Below are positions 44,323 through 54,282 of a stretch of DNA of 64,000 bases, piece by piece. Position 1 is the first letter of the stretch. Each line of letters starts with the position of its first letter. Both the position numbers and the translations under genes were made by a program. Source of the DNA: Acuticoccus yangtzensis. GTDB lineage: Bacteria; Pseudomonadota; Alphaproteobacteria; Rhizobiales; Amorphaceae. Under the pieces are notes generated by a model. It made no database searches, was not told the origin of the DNA, and worked only from the letters and a program-made list of their open reading frames with translations. Location: the NCBI RefSeq assembly GCF_001927245.1, contig NZ_MJUX01000007.1, positions 248,001-312,000 of the forward strand, written 5' to 3'.

Positions 44323-44988
44323 TCACCCCTTCTCGTTGCCGGCGTCCTCCGCGGCGAGTGCGCTTCCCTCGACCGCATGCTTTTGCAGCAGAGGAAGCTG
44401 CGTCAGCGTAAAGAGGACCGTCAGCGGCATGGTGCCGAACACCTTGAAGGTGACCCAGGTGTCGGTGGAGAAGTTGCGCCAGACGACCTCGTTGAGCGCG
44501 GCCAGCAGCAGGAAGAAGAGGCCCCAGCGCATGGAGAGCTTCCACCAGCCCTCATCGTCGATCTGAAAGACGCTGCCGAAGACGATGGCGAGCAGCGGCC
44601 GCTTGAAGAAGGCGAGGCCGCCCAGCAACGTGGCCGCGAAGATGAGATTGACGATGGTCGGCTTCATCTTGATGAAGGTGTCGTTCTGAAGATACAGCGT
44701 GAGGCCGCCGAAGACGACGACGATCGCCCCTGAAATCAATGGCATGACCGGAACGCGGCGGTAGATCGCCAGCGACACCGTGAGGGCGGCGACGGTGGCC
44801 ACCATGAAGGCGGCGGTCGCGGCCATGATGGGGACGGTGTCGGGCTTCAGGGTCGCGAAAGGGGCGAGATCGGCAAATCCCCAGTCGAGCGCCTTCGCGT
44901 TGACGAGGAAGAAGGTGATGAGGGGCCCCAGCTCAAGAACGAGCTTCAGCACGCTCCCCTGCTGGTGCGTGCTTTGTGCGGCGGCCAT
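44323..44988 (-). CDS. yciB: Inner membrane-spanning protein YciB (septation protein A family)
   Basis: 221 residues with five predicted membrane helices. The family pattern is clear: [14 protein letters not shown] at the start, [49 protein letters not shown], then LKRP-like [26 protein letters not shown] and NEVVWR. YciB affects envelope and septum integrity. ATG 44988 has GGAGGA three bases upstream; the frame beyond it has no coding character. It is divergent from lptB with a 119-base gap. Confidence 0.95.
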   Translation of the reverse strand: MAAAQSTHQQGSVLKLVLELGPLITFFLVNAKALDWGFADLAPFATLKPDTVPIMAATAAFMVATVAALTVSLAIYRRVPVMPLISGAIVVVFGGLTLYLQNDTFIKMKPTIVNLIFAATLLGGLAFFKRPLLAIVFGSVFQIDDEGWWKLSMRWGLFFLLLAALNEVVWRNFSTDTWVTFKVFGTMPLTVLFTLTQLPLLQKHAVEGSALAAEDAGNEKG

Positions 44989-45107
44989 AGTTCCTCCAAC
45001 GTGCTGGCATTCCAAAGGCGTGAACGCGGTCGCCAAAGGCGCGAGCGCCCTTGCCAGATGCCACTTGCCGCGTGCAGTGCAACACCGAACACGGTAAAAA
45101 TCTGGCC

Positions 45108-45974
<867 letters not shown>

Positions 45975-46037
45975 CTCGCGGTGCCGGATGTTTAATCAAT
46001 TTGGAAGCAAGGATCGCGCCAAACGGATTGCACCGAC

Positions 46038-47381
46038 GTGACACCATCTATCCGGCTCGTTCAGTCCCAGAGACAAACTTTGGCCATGACGCCGCAGCTG
46101 ATGCAGGCCATCAAGCTGTTGCAAATGTCCAATCTGGAACTCGAGACCGCCGTCCGCGAAGAGGTGGACCAGAACCCCTTCCTGACCCTCTCGCCGCGTG
46201 GTGATGGCCGGGTCGCTCCGAAGCGGGACGTGTCGGGTTCGTCCGTCAGCCTCGACCCCTTCGCCGCCGTCCCGGTGCGCGAGACTCTCGCCGACCACTG
46301 CCGCCGCGAGGTCGCCGGGCTGAAGCTCACCACCCGCGAACGCGCCATCGCCGATTTTCTGATCGGCTCGCTCGACCCAGACGGCCGCCTCGCCGCCGAT
46401 GCGATCGACGATACGGTCGTCGGCCTCGGCGTCGCCCCCGCGGAAGTCCGCGAGACGCTGAAGAAGGTTCAGGCGATCGAACCGGCGGGGCTTTTCGCCC
46501 GCGATCTCGCCGAGTGCCTCGCCCTGCAGCTTGCCGCCCGCGGCGAACTCGACCCCGTCGCCAAGCGCGTGCTCGACAATCTCGCCCTCGTCGCCAAGCG
46601 GGACGTGCGCCGCCTCGCCGACGTCGCCGAGACCACGGAGACCGCCGTCGTCGAGGTGCTGACGCGGCTGCGCGGCCTCGACCCGCGGCCGGGCCTCGTG
46701 TTCGACACGACGCCCCTCGTCGCCATCGAGCCCGACGTGATCGTGCGGCGCCGCGCCGAAGGGGGCTTCATCGTCTCGCTGGACACGCAGCGACTGCCGC
46801 GCGTTCTGGTCGACGCGGACTACCACGCCGAGGTGACGGCGATGGGCAACGCCGCCGCGGCGAGCTTTGCCAACCAGTGCATGCGCTCGGCCCACTGGCT
46901 GACCCGCAGCCTGGACCAGCGGGCGCGCACCATCGTCAAAGTGGCGAGTGCCATCGTGGCGCGCCAGCGCGCCTTTTTCGAGGGCGAGGCACAGCATGTT
47001 TCGCCGCTGACCCTTCGCGAGGTGGCGCAGGACATCGGCATGCACGAATCCACCGTTTCGCGCGTGGTCTCCAACAAAGCGCTGTCGTCGCCGCGCGGGG
47101 TCTATCCCTTCCGCACCTTCTTCGCGGTCGCAATCGACGCCGGAGACGGGTCGATCTCCGCCGAGGCGGTGCGCGCGCAAATTCGCCGCATCGTGGACAA
47201 CGAGACGGCCACCCATGTTCGTTCGGACGACGAGATTGTCCAGACGCTGAAGAACAGCGGGATCGTGATTGCGAGGCGCACGGTGGCCAAATACCGCGAG
47301 GCGATGAACATCCCCTCCTCGGTCGAACGCCGCCGCATGGCGCGGCATGACGCTTTTAACGCCACCGGATCACGGCGGTGA
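46038..47381 (+). CDS. rpoN: RNA polymerase sigma-54 factor
   Basis: 447 residues. The N-terminal Gln/Leu-rich region I (SQRQTLAMTPQLMQAIKLLQM) that contacts enhancer-binding proteins is followed by a very short acidic region, the core-binding domain, the HTH (LTLREVAQDIGMHESTVSRV) and the RpoN box ARRTVAKYREAMNIPSS near the end. It is somewhat shorter than the usual 480-510 residues, mainly through loss of region II. Start is GTG 46038. It directs nitrogen and other enhancer-dependent transcription. Confidence 0.97.
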   Translation: MTPSIRLVQSQRQTLAMTPQLMQAIKLLQMSNLELETAVREEVDQNPFLTLSPRGDGRVAPKRDVSGSSVSLDPFAAVPVRETLADHCRREVAGLKLTTRERAIADFLIGSLDPDGRLAADAIDDTVVGLGVAPAEVRETLKKVQAIEPAGLFARDLAECLALQLAARGELDPVAKRVLDNLALVAKRDVRRLADVAETTETAVVEVLTRLRGLDPRPGLVFDTTPLVAIEPDVIVRRRAEGGFIVSLDTQRLPRVLVDADYHAEVTAMGNAAAASFANQCMRSAHWLTRSLDQRARTIVKVASAIVARQRAFFEGEAQHVSPLTLREVAQDIGMHESTVSRVVSNKALSSPRGVYPFRTFFAVAIDAGDGSISAEAVRAQIRRIVDNETATHVRSDDEIVQTLKNSGIVIARRTVAKYREAMNIPSSVERRRMARHDAFNATGSRR

Positions 47382-47595
47382 CGAATGCGTCGCAGCAATC
47401 CAACTGCTGCGGACCTCTGTCATTGACACCAATGTCGTGCGAGCCTAGGACGCTGCGCCACGGCTCGGCGCCGACGACGATCGTGTGTCCGTGACAATCC
47501 ATGTTTCAGATGTCGCGGAGATGACAGGCCGTCGCTCGGCCGGGGTCTCCGTTCAAGGCTCGTCGCAGACGACATAGAAACGATTTGGGATTGTC

Positions 47596-48210
47596 ATGGC
47601 CCTCACCATCGCTGGCAAGAACATGGATATCGGGGACGCCCTCAGGGCACGCATCGAGGAGCGTGTCGAGGCGTCCGTCGGGAAGTACTTCGACGGGAAC
47701 CACACGGGCCAGGTGACCGTTTCCAAGTCCGGCGCCGGATTCGACGCGGATTGCACCATCCACCTCGATACCGGCATCGTCCTCAAGACTTCGGCGAGTG
47801 CGGGCGACGCGACGGCGGCCTTCGAACAGGCGGCCGAACGCATCGACAAGCGCCTTCGCCGTTACAAGCGGCGCCTGAAAGCCCACAAGAGCGGCCCATC
47901 CATGGCCGAGGTGGAAGCGGCAGCCGCGAACTACACCGTTCTCGCCGCGCCGGACGAGGACGAGGAGCTCGAAGCCAACTATGCGCCCCTCGTCGTCGCC
48001 GAGACGCCGACCAAAATCAAAACCATGACCGTCTCGATGGCGGTCCTACAGCTTGATCTGATTGATGCCCCTGCGCTCATGTTCAGAAATGCCGCAAACG
48101 GATCCCTCAACGTGGTCTACCGCCGCGGGGACGGGAACGTCGGCTGGATCGACCCGTCGCTCGCCGCGGGCGACGCGCCGGCCGGCGCCGTTAAAGCCAC
48201 TGCGGATTAA
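47596..48210 (+). CDS. hpf: Ribosome hibernation-promoting factor, long form
   Basis: 204 residues. The N-terminal RaiA/HPF domain (LTIAGKNMDIGDALRARIEERV, with basic RIDKRLRRYKRRLKAH) binds the 30S decoding region. The C-terminal domain (APALMFRNAANGSLNVVYRRGDGNVGWIDP) is the dimerisation part of long HPF, which makes 100S ribosomes alone. It lies 214 bases after rpoN, with its own likely promoter in that gap; ptsN follows 4 bases after its stop. Confidence 0.95.
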   Translation: MALTIAGKNMDIGDALRARIEERVEASVGKYFDGNHTGQVTVSKSGAGFDADCTIHLDTGIVLKTSASAGDATAAFEQAAERIDKRLRRYKRRLKAHKSGPSMAEVEAAAANYTVLAAPDEDEELEANYAPLVVAETPTKIKTMTVSMAVLQLDLIDAPALMFRNAANGSLNVVYRRGDGNVGWIDPSLAAGDAPAGAVKATAD

Positions 48211-48214
48211 TCCA

Positions 48215-48691
48215 GTGGTGCTGACCGATCTCCTCGCTCCTGACAGCGTCGTCCAGGGTTTGGACGTAGGCTCGAAGAAGCAGGCGCTTCAGGAGATCGC
48301 CAGCCTCGCCGCACGGCGGACGGGGCTGCCCGAACGGGAGGTGTTCGACACGCTCTTGCAGCGCGAACGCTTGGGTTCGACCGGCGTGGGGCATGGCATC
48401 GCCATCCCCCACGGCAAGCTGGTCGGGCTGAGCAAGTTGTCGGCCTTCTTCTTTACCCTCGCCCAGCCGATCGACTTCGAGGCGCTGGACGATCAACCCG
48501 TCGACCTCGTCTTCTGCCTGCTGGCGCCCGAAGACGCCGGTGCCGACCACCTGAAGGCGCTCAACAAGATCGCCCGCACGGTGAAGCAGCCGGGCATGAT
48601 CGACGCCCTGCGCGCGGCCGAGGACGCCAAGGAGCTCTACGCGCTTCTGACTGCGGCGGCCGCACAGGCCCCCGCCGCGCAGGCGTCCTGA
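48215..48691 (+). CDS. ptsN: Nitrogen-regulatory PTS EIIA protein PtsN
   Basis: 158 residues. It begins VVLTDLLAPDSVVQGLDVGSKK; the phosphorylated His is in GHGIAIPHGKL (residue about 66), and DLVFCLLAPEDAGADHLKALNKIART follows. PtsN is the output of the nitrogen PTS and controls potassium uptake and carbon/nitrogen balance. Start is GTG 48215 or 48218, four bases after hpf, so coupling is likely. It converges with the RTX gene 7 bases away, with no visible terminator between them. Confidence 0.94.
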   Translation: MVLTDLLAPDSVVQGLDVGSKKQALQEIASLAARRTGLPEREVFDTLLQRERLGSTGVGHGIAIPHGKLVGLSKLSAFFFTLAQPIDFEALDDQPVDLVFCLLAPEDAGADHLKALNKIARTVKQPGMIDALRAAEDAKELYALLTAAAAQAPAAQAS

Positions 48692-48697
48692 GCGGCC

Positions 48698-49663
48698 TCA
48701 GATCGCGAAATCGTCCGCCGTCAGATCGTAGCTCGCACCGGTGAGAAGGATTTGCAGCGGCACCGTGCTCGTCTCGCTTTGCACCGAGACGAGCGTCGCC
48801 GCCGCGCCGCCGACCAGCGTGTCCTGGAAGCGGATCTCGTCGCCGGTGCCGAGGAAGCTCCCCGCCTCGCCCAGGAACAAAGCGTCCGGGTCGACGATCT
48901 CGCTGATCGACAGGCGGTCGCGGCCCGGCTCGAAGTCGGTGATCGTGTCGATCCCGGCGAAGGCGTTGCTGTGGCTGATGTCGCCGAACACGAAGAGGTC
49001 GCGCCCGGCCCCGCCCGCCATCGTATCGGCGCCGAGCGCACCGTCGTTGGTTCCGGCATTGATGTAATCGGCACCGTCGCCGCCCGAGATCCAATCCGCG
49101 CCGGCGTCGCCGAAGATCGAGTCGCGGCCGCGCTCGCCGTAGATCACGTCGTCGCCGAACTCGCCGCTCAGCCTGTCGTCGCCCGCCCCGCCGAACAGCG
49201 TGTCGTCACCGGAGGCGCCGATCAGCCAGTTGTCGGCGCGGTCGCCGACGATCGTATCGTCGTAGGCCGAGCCGGTGATGTCCTCAATGTTGCGCAGGGT
49301 GTCACCCTCCGCTTCGCCGCCATGTTGCAGCCGTTCGGTGAGATCGACCGACACGGCCGCATCCGAGTTGGCGTAGCTGGCGCGGTCGCGGCCGCGCCCC
49401 CCGTCGATGGCGTCGGCCCCCTCCCCGCCGGTGATGGTGTCGTCGCCCGACCCGCCCGAAATGTCGTCGTCGCCCTCGTTGCCGTAGAGCGTATCGTTGC
49501 CGCCGCGGCCGAGGAGCGTGTCGTCGCCGGCATAGCCGGTGATCGTATCCGCACCGCGCTCGCCGACGAGCCGGTCGGCGCCGGGCGACCCGTCGATCAC
49601 GGCGCTGATGCCGATGCCGCCGGGAACGCCCTTCAGAATGGTCGATATCATCAATGCTGGCAT
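48698..49663 (-). CDS. RTX calcium-binding protein
   Basis: 321 residues. Hemolysin-type repeats occupy about residues 28-95 (GDDTLLGRG, GNDTLYGNEG, GDDTITGGEG) and 130-235 (GDDTLFGGAG, GDDRLSGEFG, GADWISGGDG). Between them is a linker NSDAAVSVDLTER..GDTLRNIEDITGSAYDD, which is typical of secreted bacterial RTX proteins. The C-terminal 80 residues (DTITDFEPGRDRLSI) hold the usual type I secretion region. The start 49663 is preferred; the open frame to 49774 uses many A/T third positions and looks non-coding. No catalytic domain is seen, so a surface or matrix role is likely. Confidence 0.88.
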   Translation of the reverse strand: MPALMISTILKGVPGGIGISAVIDGSPGADRLVGERGADTITGYAGDDTLLGRGGNDTLYGNEGDDDISGGSGDDTITGGEGADAIDGGRGRDRASYANSDAAVSVDLTERLQHGGEAEGDTLRNIEDITGSAYDDTIVGDRADNWLIGASGDDTLFGGAGDDRLSGEFGDDVIYGERGRDSIFGDAGADWISGGDGADYINAGTNDGALGADTMAGGAGRDLFVFGDISHSNAFAGIDTITDFEPGRDRLSISEIVDPDALFLGEAGSFLGTGDEIRFQDTLVGGAAATLVSVQSETSTVPLQILLTGASYDLTADDFAI

Positions 49664-49803
49664 GGATGTGGGCCTCTGTGCGCCCGTAAGACCGACAGCG
49701 ACACTTGTCGAAAACAAGGCGGGCCCGCCAGATGTGATCCCGCCGCACGGGCTTGTGACCCGGACCATAGACATTGCCTATAACCCGCGGCGATGATGGC
49801 GGC

Positions 49804-49842
49804 TTGCCAAACCCCCGTCCGGTTGGCAATTGAAGTCTTCAA
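49804..49842 (+). promoter_or_regulatory. Inverted repeats in the leuC leader
   Basis: A stem TTGCCAA(A)CC/GGTTGGCAA with a 7-base loop (49804-49829) is followed directly by the palindrome TTGAAG-T-CTTCAA (49830-49842), ending 7 bases before AAGGAG of leuC. There is no leucine-rich leader peptide, so classical attenuation is not supported; an operator or a translation-control structure is possible. Confidence 0.4.
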
Positions 49843-49862
49843 ACAAAAAGGAGACGTGAGCC

Positions 49863-51263
49863 ATGGCGGCGCGCACGCTGTACGACAAAATCTGGGACGA
49901 CCACCTCGTCGAAATCCAGGACGACGGCACGGCGCTTCTTTATATCGACCGCCACCTCGTCCACGAAGTCACCAGCCCGCAGGCCTTCGAGGGCTTGCGT
50001 CTGGCCGGCCGCAAGGTCCACGCCCCCACCCGCACGCTGGCGGTGGTGGACCACAACGTTCCCACCACCGACCGCTCCAAGGGGATCGACGATCCGGAGA
50101 GCCGGACGCAGGTGGAGACGTTGGCCCAGAACGCGGCCGACTTCGGCATCGAATATTATGACGAGCTCGATGAGCGTCAGGGCATCGTCCACATCGTCGG
50201 CCCCGAGCAGGGCTTCACCCTGCCCGGCATGACGATCGTGTGCGGTGACAGCCACACCTCAACCCACGGGGCCTTCGGCGCGCTCGCCCACGGCATCGGC
50301 ACGTCCGAGGTGGAGCACGTCCTCGCCACGCAGACGCTGGTGACGCGCAAGTCCAAGAACATGCGGGTGAACGTCAACGGCGTCCTCCCGGCCCATGTGA
50401 CGGCGAAGGACATCGTCCTGTCCATCATCGGTTCGATCGGCACCGCGGGCGGCACCGGCTATGTCATCGAATATGCGGGCGATGCCATTCGCGCGCTGTC
50501 GATGGAAGGGCGGATGACCGTCTGCAACATGTCGATCGAAGGCGGAGCGCGTGCCGGCATGGTGGCGCCCGACGAGACGACGTTCGAGTATATCGCCGGC
50601 CGGCCGAAGGCGCCGAAGGGCGCGGCGTTCGAGCATGCGCTCGCCTATTGGCGCAGCCTCCCGTCCGACGACGGCGCCCACTTCGACCGCGAGATCACGC
50701 TGGACGCGGCCGCGCTGCCGCCGATCGTCACCTGGGGCACCTCGCCCGAGGCGGTGATGTCGATCGAAGGCGCGGTGCCCAACCCCGCCGACATCGCCGA
50801 CCCGCAGAAGCGCCGGGCGATGGAGCGCGCGCTCGACTACATGGGCCTGACGCCGGGCACGCCGATGACCGACATCGCCGTCGACAAGGTGTTCATCGGC
50901 TCCTGCACCAACGGGCGGATCGAGGACCTGCGCGCGGTCGCCGAGGTCGTGCGCGGCCACAAGGTGGCCGAGGGCGTGTCGGCGCTGGTGGTGCCGGGCT
51001 CGGGCCTCGTGAAGGCGCAGGCCGAGGCGGAGGGGATCGACAAGCTCCTCATCGAAGCCGGGTTCGAGTGGCGTGAGCCGGGCTGCTCCATGTGCCTTGC
51101 CATGAATGCCGACAAGCTGGGGCCGGGCGAGCGCTGCGCCTCCACCTCGAACCGCAACTTCGAGGGCCGGCAGGGCTATCGCGGCCGCACGCACCTGGTC
51201 TCGCCGTCGATGGCCGCGGCCGCTGCCGTCGCCGGCCATTTCGTGGACGTGCGCAAGCTCTGA
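49863..51263 (+). CDS. leuC: 3-isopropylmalate dehydratase large subunit
   Basis: 466 residues, aconitase family; isomerises 2- to 3-isopropylmalate in leucine synthesis with LeuD (not in the window). Fe-S cysteines are in FIGSCTNGR and [11 protein letters not shown]. Other signatures are [42 protein letters not shown] and [14 protein letters not shown] 49863 has AAGGAG followed by a 9-base spacer. A strong terminator lies 26 bases after the stop. Confidence 0.98.
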   Translation: MAARTLYDKIWDDHLVEIQDDGTALLYIDRHLVHEVTSPQAFEGLRLAGRKVHAPTRTLAVVDHNVPTTDRSKGIDDPESRTQVETLAQNAADFGIEYYDELDERQGIVHIVGPEQGFTLPGMTIVCGDSHTSTHGAFGALAHGIGTSEVEHVLATQTLVTRKSKNMRVNVNGVLPAHVTAKDIVLSIIGSIGTAGGTGYVIEYAGDAIRALSMEGRMTVCNMSIEGGARAGMVAPDETTFEYIAGRPKAPKGAAFEHALAYWRSLPSDDGAHFDREITLDAAALPPIVTWGTSPEAVMSIEGAVPNPADIADPQKRRAMERALDYMGLTPGTPMTDIAVDKVFIGSCTNGRIEDLRAVAEVVRGHKVAEGVSALVVPGSGLVKAQAEAEGIDKLLIEAGFEWREPGCSMCLAMNADKLGPGERCASTSNRNFEGRQGYRGRTHLVSPSMAAAAAVAGHFVDVRKL

Positions 51264-51288
51264 GCTTCGCCGTCCCGGACCGAACGCG

Positions 51289-51324
51289 AAACGCCCCCGG
51301 ACCGTGCTGGTCCGGGGGCGTTTT
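51289..51324. terminator. Bidirectional rho-independent terminator after leuC
   Basis: A perfect 15-bp stem (AAACGCCCCCGGACC / GGTCCGGGGGCGTTT) with the loop GTGCT. A T-run follows on the plus strand, and an A-run precedes it, so it can stop both leuC and the gene on the minus strand that ends at 51351. Confidence 0.92.
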
Positions 51325-51350
51325 CGTATCCGGCTTGATCGGCGTGCGGG

Positions 51351-52028
51351 TCACCAACGGCGATAGGGCACCGGCGCGCAGCGGTTGATGATGCGCACCT
51401 CGCGCCCATAGGGGCCGTAACGCACGATGCGCACGCGGCAGCCGTTGGCGCTGACGGTGCGGCGCGGCCCGCCATAATAAGGCCGGCCATGGTAGGGACG
51501 CGGGTACACCGGAGGGCCGTAGCCGGGACGTCCGTAGCCGGGCCGGCCGTGATAGCCGTGCGCGTGATGCGGCGGGCGCGGCTTGCCGCCGTGATAGCCG
51601 CCCTGATGGCCCCCATTGTGACCGCCGTGCGAGCTGTGGCCGCCGTGGTGGCCTCCTCCGCCGCCATATGAGGGTCGGCCGCCGTGATCGTGCACCGTGG
51701 TCACGGCCGGTGCGCCGGCCGGAGCCTCGATGCGAAGGGGCGCCGCCTCGGCCGCGTTGATCGGCACCGCCATCACCGGCACGGCGCCGATGATCGAGAC
51801 CACCGCCAACGCGCGCATCCGCCCCCGCACCGCGCGGGCGACGCCGCTCAGCGCCCGCCCTTTCAGCGCCCACGCCGGTTGCGCCTGGTGTCGATCCTCG
51901 GCCCGCCGCGAGCCGTTCTGCGGAATCGCGCCGCCGCCGGTCGGCGCCAGATGGGCCGGGACCCTGTGCGCCGCATGGGTGCGAGCCGGGTGGGTCGCGC
52001 TCGGATCGGTCTCGGTGTGGTCGGCCAT
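51351..52028 (-). CDS. Gly/His/Tyr-rich exported hypothetical protein
   Basis: 225 residues, no recognised family. A hydrophilic cytoplasmic-type stretch of about 70 residues precedes a hydrophobic segment (ALAVVSIIGAVPVMAVPINAAEAAP) that could be a signal peptide or anchor. Then comes a low-complexity region with repeated GGHHGGHSSHGGHNGG and PGYGRPGYGPPVYPRPYHGRP motifs, and a tail ANGCRVRIVRYGPYGREVRIINRC with two Cys. ATG 52028 has GGAGG seven bases upstream; ATG 51818 would place the hydrophobic segment at the N-terminus as a normal signal. The His-rich part might bind metal (inference). Confidence 0.6.
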   Translation of the reverse strand: MADHTETDPSATHPARTHAAHRVPAHLAPTGGGAIPQNGSRRAEDRHQAQPAWALKGRALSGVARAVRGRMRALAVVSIIGAVPVMAVPINAAEAAPLRIEAPAGAPAVTTVHDHGGRPSYGGGGGHHGGHSSHGGHNGGHQGGYHGGKPRPPHHAHGYHGRPGYGRPGYGPPVYPRPYHGRPYYGGPRRTVSANGCRVRIVRYGPYGREVRIINRCAPVPYRRW

Positions 52029-52136
52029 GGCGGGTCCTCCGTGTGGTGGAGGCACCTTCGCAGCCGCAGGCTGAAGCGGTGCTGAGCCGCCCGTTCAGCC
52101 TGGCGTCATCTTGCGCCACGCTTCACCGTCGCGGGG

Positions 52137-53009
52137 TCAGGACCGCCGCTCGGCGACGAAGCGGCACGCCGCGCGCAGGATGTCCGCGCGCGCACCGAAG
52201 GGGCCGAGCGCCTCCATCGCCTCGGCGACGATCTCCGCCAGCCTGCCCCGCGCCGCGGCGGGGCCGATCAGCCCGACCAGGGTCGCCTTGTCGGCCTCCG
52301 CATCCTTGCCGACGCGCTTGCCGGTCTCCGCGGCCGTACCCTCCACGTCGAGGAGGTCGTCGGCGAGCTGGAACGCCTCGCCGATCAGCCGCCCGAAGGT
52401 GACGAGGGCGGCCCGCTCCGCCTCCCCCGCGCGGCCCAGGATCGCCCCCGCCTCGCAAGAGCCCGCGATCAGCGCGCCCGTCTTCATCGATTGCATGAGG
52501 CGGATGCCGGCGGCGTCCAGGCCGATGGCGTTGAGGTCGCGGTACTGGCCGCCCACCATGCCGGAGTTGCCGGACGCGCGCGCCAAGAGCCCCGCCAGCG
52601 GTCCCGCGAGGTCGGGCGGCACGGGCGGTGCGGTGATGATCTCGAACGCCAGCGCCTGCAGCCCGTCGCCGACCAGGATCGCGGTCGCCTCGTCGTAAGC
52701 CTTGTGGACGGTGGGCTGGCCGCGGCGCAGATCGTCGTCGTCCATGGCCGGCAGATCGTCGTGCACGAGGCTGTAGGAGTGCAGCGCCTCGAACGCTGCG
52801 CCCACGGAGGCGGCGGCATCCTGCGGGGCGCCGAACAGGCTCGCGGTTTCGATGACGAGGAATGGACGGAATCTTTTTCCGCCCTCCAGCGTTGCATAAC
52901 GCGTGGCCTCCTGAAGGCGGTCCGGTATCGAGGGAGACGGCTGAAGTGCAGCATCCAACACCCGGTTCGTCGCCTCGGCCGCCGCGGCCAGCCGTGCGGC
53001 GAAATCCAT
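52137..53009 (-). CDS. ispA: Polyprenyl (farnesyl/geranyl) diphosphate synthase
   Basis: 290 residues. The first Asp-rich motif is DDLPAMDDDD (residues about 83-92) and the second is DDLLD. YATLEGGKRFRPFLV, GNSGMVGGQ and the helical C-terminus fit the IspA group, which makes farnesyl diphosphate from IPP and DMAPP. ATG 53009 is preferred over 53039, where the added residues are Gly/Arg only. It is divergent from mtgA across a 99-base gap. Confidence 0.93.
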   Translation of the reverse strand: MDFAARLAAAAEATNRVLDAALQPSPSIPDRLQEATRYATLEGGKRFRPFLVIETASLFGAPQDAAASVGAAFEALHSYSLVHDDLPAMDDDDLRRGQPTVHKAYDEATAILVGDGLQALAFEIITAPPVPPDLAGPLAGLLARASGNSGMVGGQYRDLNAIGLDAAGIRLMQSMKTGALIAGSCEAGAILGRAGEAERAALVTFGRLIGEAFQLADDLLDVEGTAAETGKRVGKDAEADKATLVGLIGPAAARGRLAEIVAEAMEALGPFGARADILRAACRFVAERRS

Positions 53010-53108
53010 CACGCCCCTCCCTCGTCCTCCACCGGCCATGCTAGGCAGCGCTGGCGGTGCATCGTCCCGATCGCAAATATCGCATGCTTGAAAGTAGGGG
53101 GTAGCGCA

Positions 53109-53789
53109 ATGGCGGCCATACTGAGGGCAATCGGCGCTGCGCTGGCGACCGTGGTGATGATCCCGCTCGTCTTGTCAGTGGCCTATGGGATCATGGACCC
53201 GCCGTCCCTCGCCGTGATGCGCGCGCGTGACGCGGGAGTCGCGGTGAAGCAGGATTGGGTGCCGCTGGAGGAGATGACGCCGGATCTGGTGCGCGGCGTC
53301 ATCATGGCCGAGGACGCGCGGTTCTGCCTTCACTGGGGCGTCGACCTCAACCAGATGCGTATGGTGGTGCGCGAGGTGATCGACGGGGGGTCACCGCGCG
53401 GGGCGAGCACCATCACCATGCAGGTGGTGAAGAACCTGTTCCTGTGGCCGGAGCGCAGCTATGTGCGCAAGGCGATCGAGGTGCCGCTGGCGCTGTGGAT
53501 GGATCTCGTTCTGTCGAAGGACAGGATTTTGGAGATCTATCTCAACATTGCTCAGTTCGGGCGGGCGACCTATGGTGTGGAGGCGGCGGCCGAGGCGGCG
53601 TTCAGCCTCCCTGCCGCCGACCTCAGCCGCGAGCAAGCCTTGGCCTTGGCGACCGTTCTGCCGGCGCCGGGGGTGCGCAATCCGGCCAATCCGGGACGGC
53701 GGCAGCGCGCGGTGATCGCCCATGTCGAACGGGAGCTTGACCGGGCGCCGTGGGTGTTTACATGTCTGGACGCGCCCTTTCGGATGTGA
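53109..53789 (+). CDS. mtgA: Monofunctional peptidoglycan transglycosylase
   Basis: 226 residues. An N-terminal anchor (ILRAIGAALATVVMIPLVLSVAYGI) precedes a GT51 domain: EDARFCLHWGVD with the catalytic Glu, GASTITMQVVKNLFLWPERS, RKAIEVPLALWMDLVLSKDRILEIYLNIAQFG and AALATVLPAPG-like (LALATVLPAPGVRNP). It lacks a transpeptidase domain. It polymerises glycan strands from lipid II. ATG 53109 has AGGGGG seven bases upstream. rpmF follows 123 bases downstream. Confidence 0.94.
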   Translation: MAAILRAIGAALATVVMIPLVLSVAYGIMDPPSLAVMRARDAGVAVKQDWVPLEEMTPDLVRGVIMAEDARFCLHWGVDLNQMRMVVREVIDGGSPRGASTITMQVVKNLFLWPERSYVRKAIEVPLALWMDLVLSKDRILEIYLNIAQFGRATYGVEAAAEAAFSLPAADLSREQALALATVLPAPGVRNPANPGRRQRAVIAHVERELDRAPWVFTCLDAPFRM

Positions 53790-53912
53790 GGGCGGTTGCG
53801 TCCGGACGCGCGAGCTTGTATTGGCTCCGCTTCTGGCGGTTGTTGCCGCCACCCCAACATTTAGAGATGACCTCCGCGCATCCAACGTGGCGCGGACGAT
53901 GGAGTTACGACC

Positions 53913-54098
53913 ATGGCTGTGCCCAAGCGCAAGACCTCCCGCATGAAGCGTGGCTTTCGCCGTTCCGCCGACGCGCTGAAGGCCCCCGCGTTCGTCGAAG
54001 ACAAGGACTCGGGCGAGCTGCGCCGTCCGCACCACATCGACCTGAAGACCGGCCGCTATCGTGGCCGCCAGGTGCTGACCCAGAAGAGCGACGACTGA
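53913..54098 (+). CDS. rpmF: 50S ribosomal protein L32
   Basis: 61-residue basic protein, start [20 protein letters not shown] and the L32 core [26 protein letters not shown]. It lacks the zinc-binding Cys pairs, as in most alphaproteobacteria. The mtgA-rpmF order is conserved in Rhizobiales. A short GC-rich hairpin follows the stop. Confidence 0.96.
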   Translation: MAVPKRKTSRMKRGFRRSADALKAPAFVEDKDSGELRRPHHIDLKTGRYRGRQVLTQKSDD

Positions 54099-54109
54099 TC
54101 GGTGATCGC

Positions 54110-54129
54110 GCGGCCGGTTATCCGGCCGC
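54110..54129 (+). terminator. Hairpin after rpmF (weak terminator candidate)
   Basis: A perfect 8-bp stem (GCGGCCGG / CCGGCCGC) with a TTAT loop lies 12 bases after the rpmF stop. No T-run follows, so it is either a rho-independent terminator of low strength or an mRNA-stabilising 3' hairpin. Confidence 0.4.
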
Positions 54130-54282
54130 CGCACGCCGGTCGTGACCGGCAGACCAGGCCGGTTCGGCGACCGCGGGGTGATCAAATCGCTCCGGTGATG
54201 GAACCGAGTGCCCCTTGCCGTGCTTGATCCGTTGGTAACGCTCGACCAATCGAGCGTATGAAACGATCGCAAGGCAGTTCAG

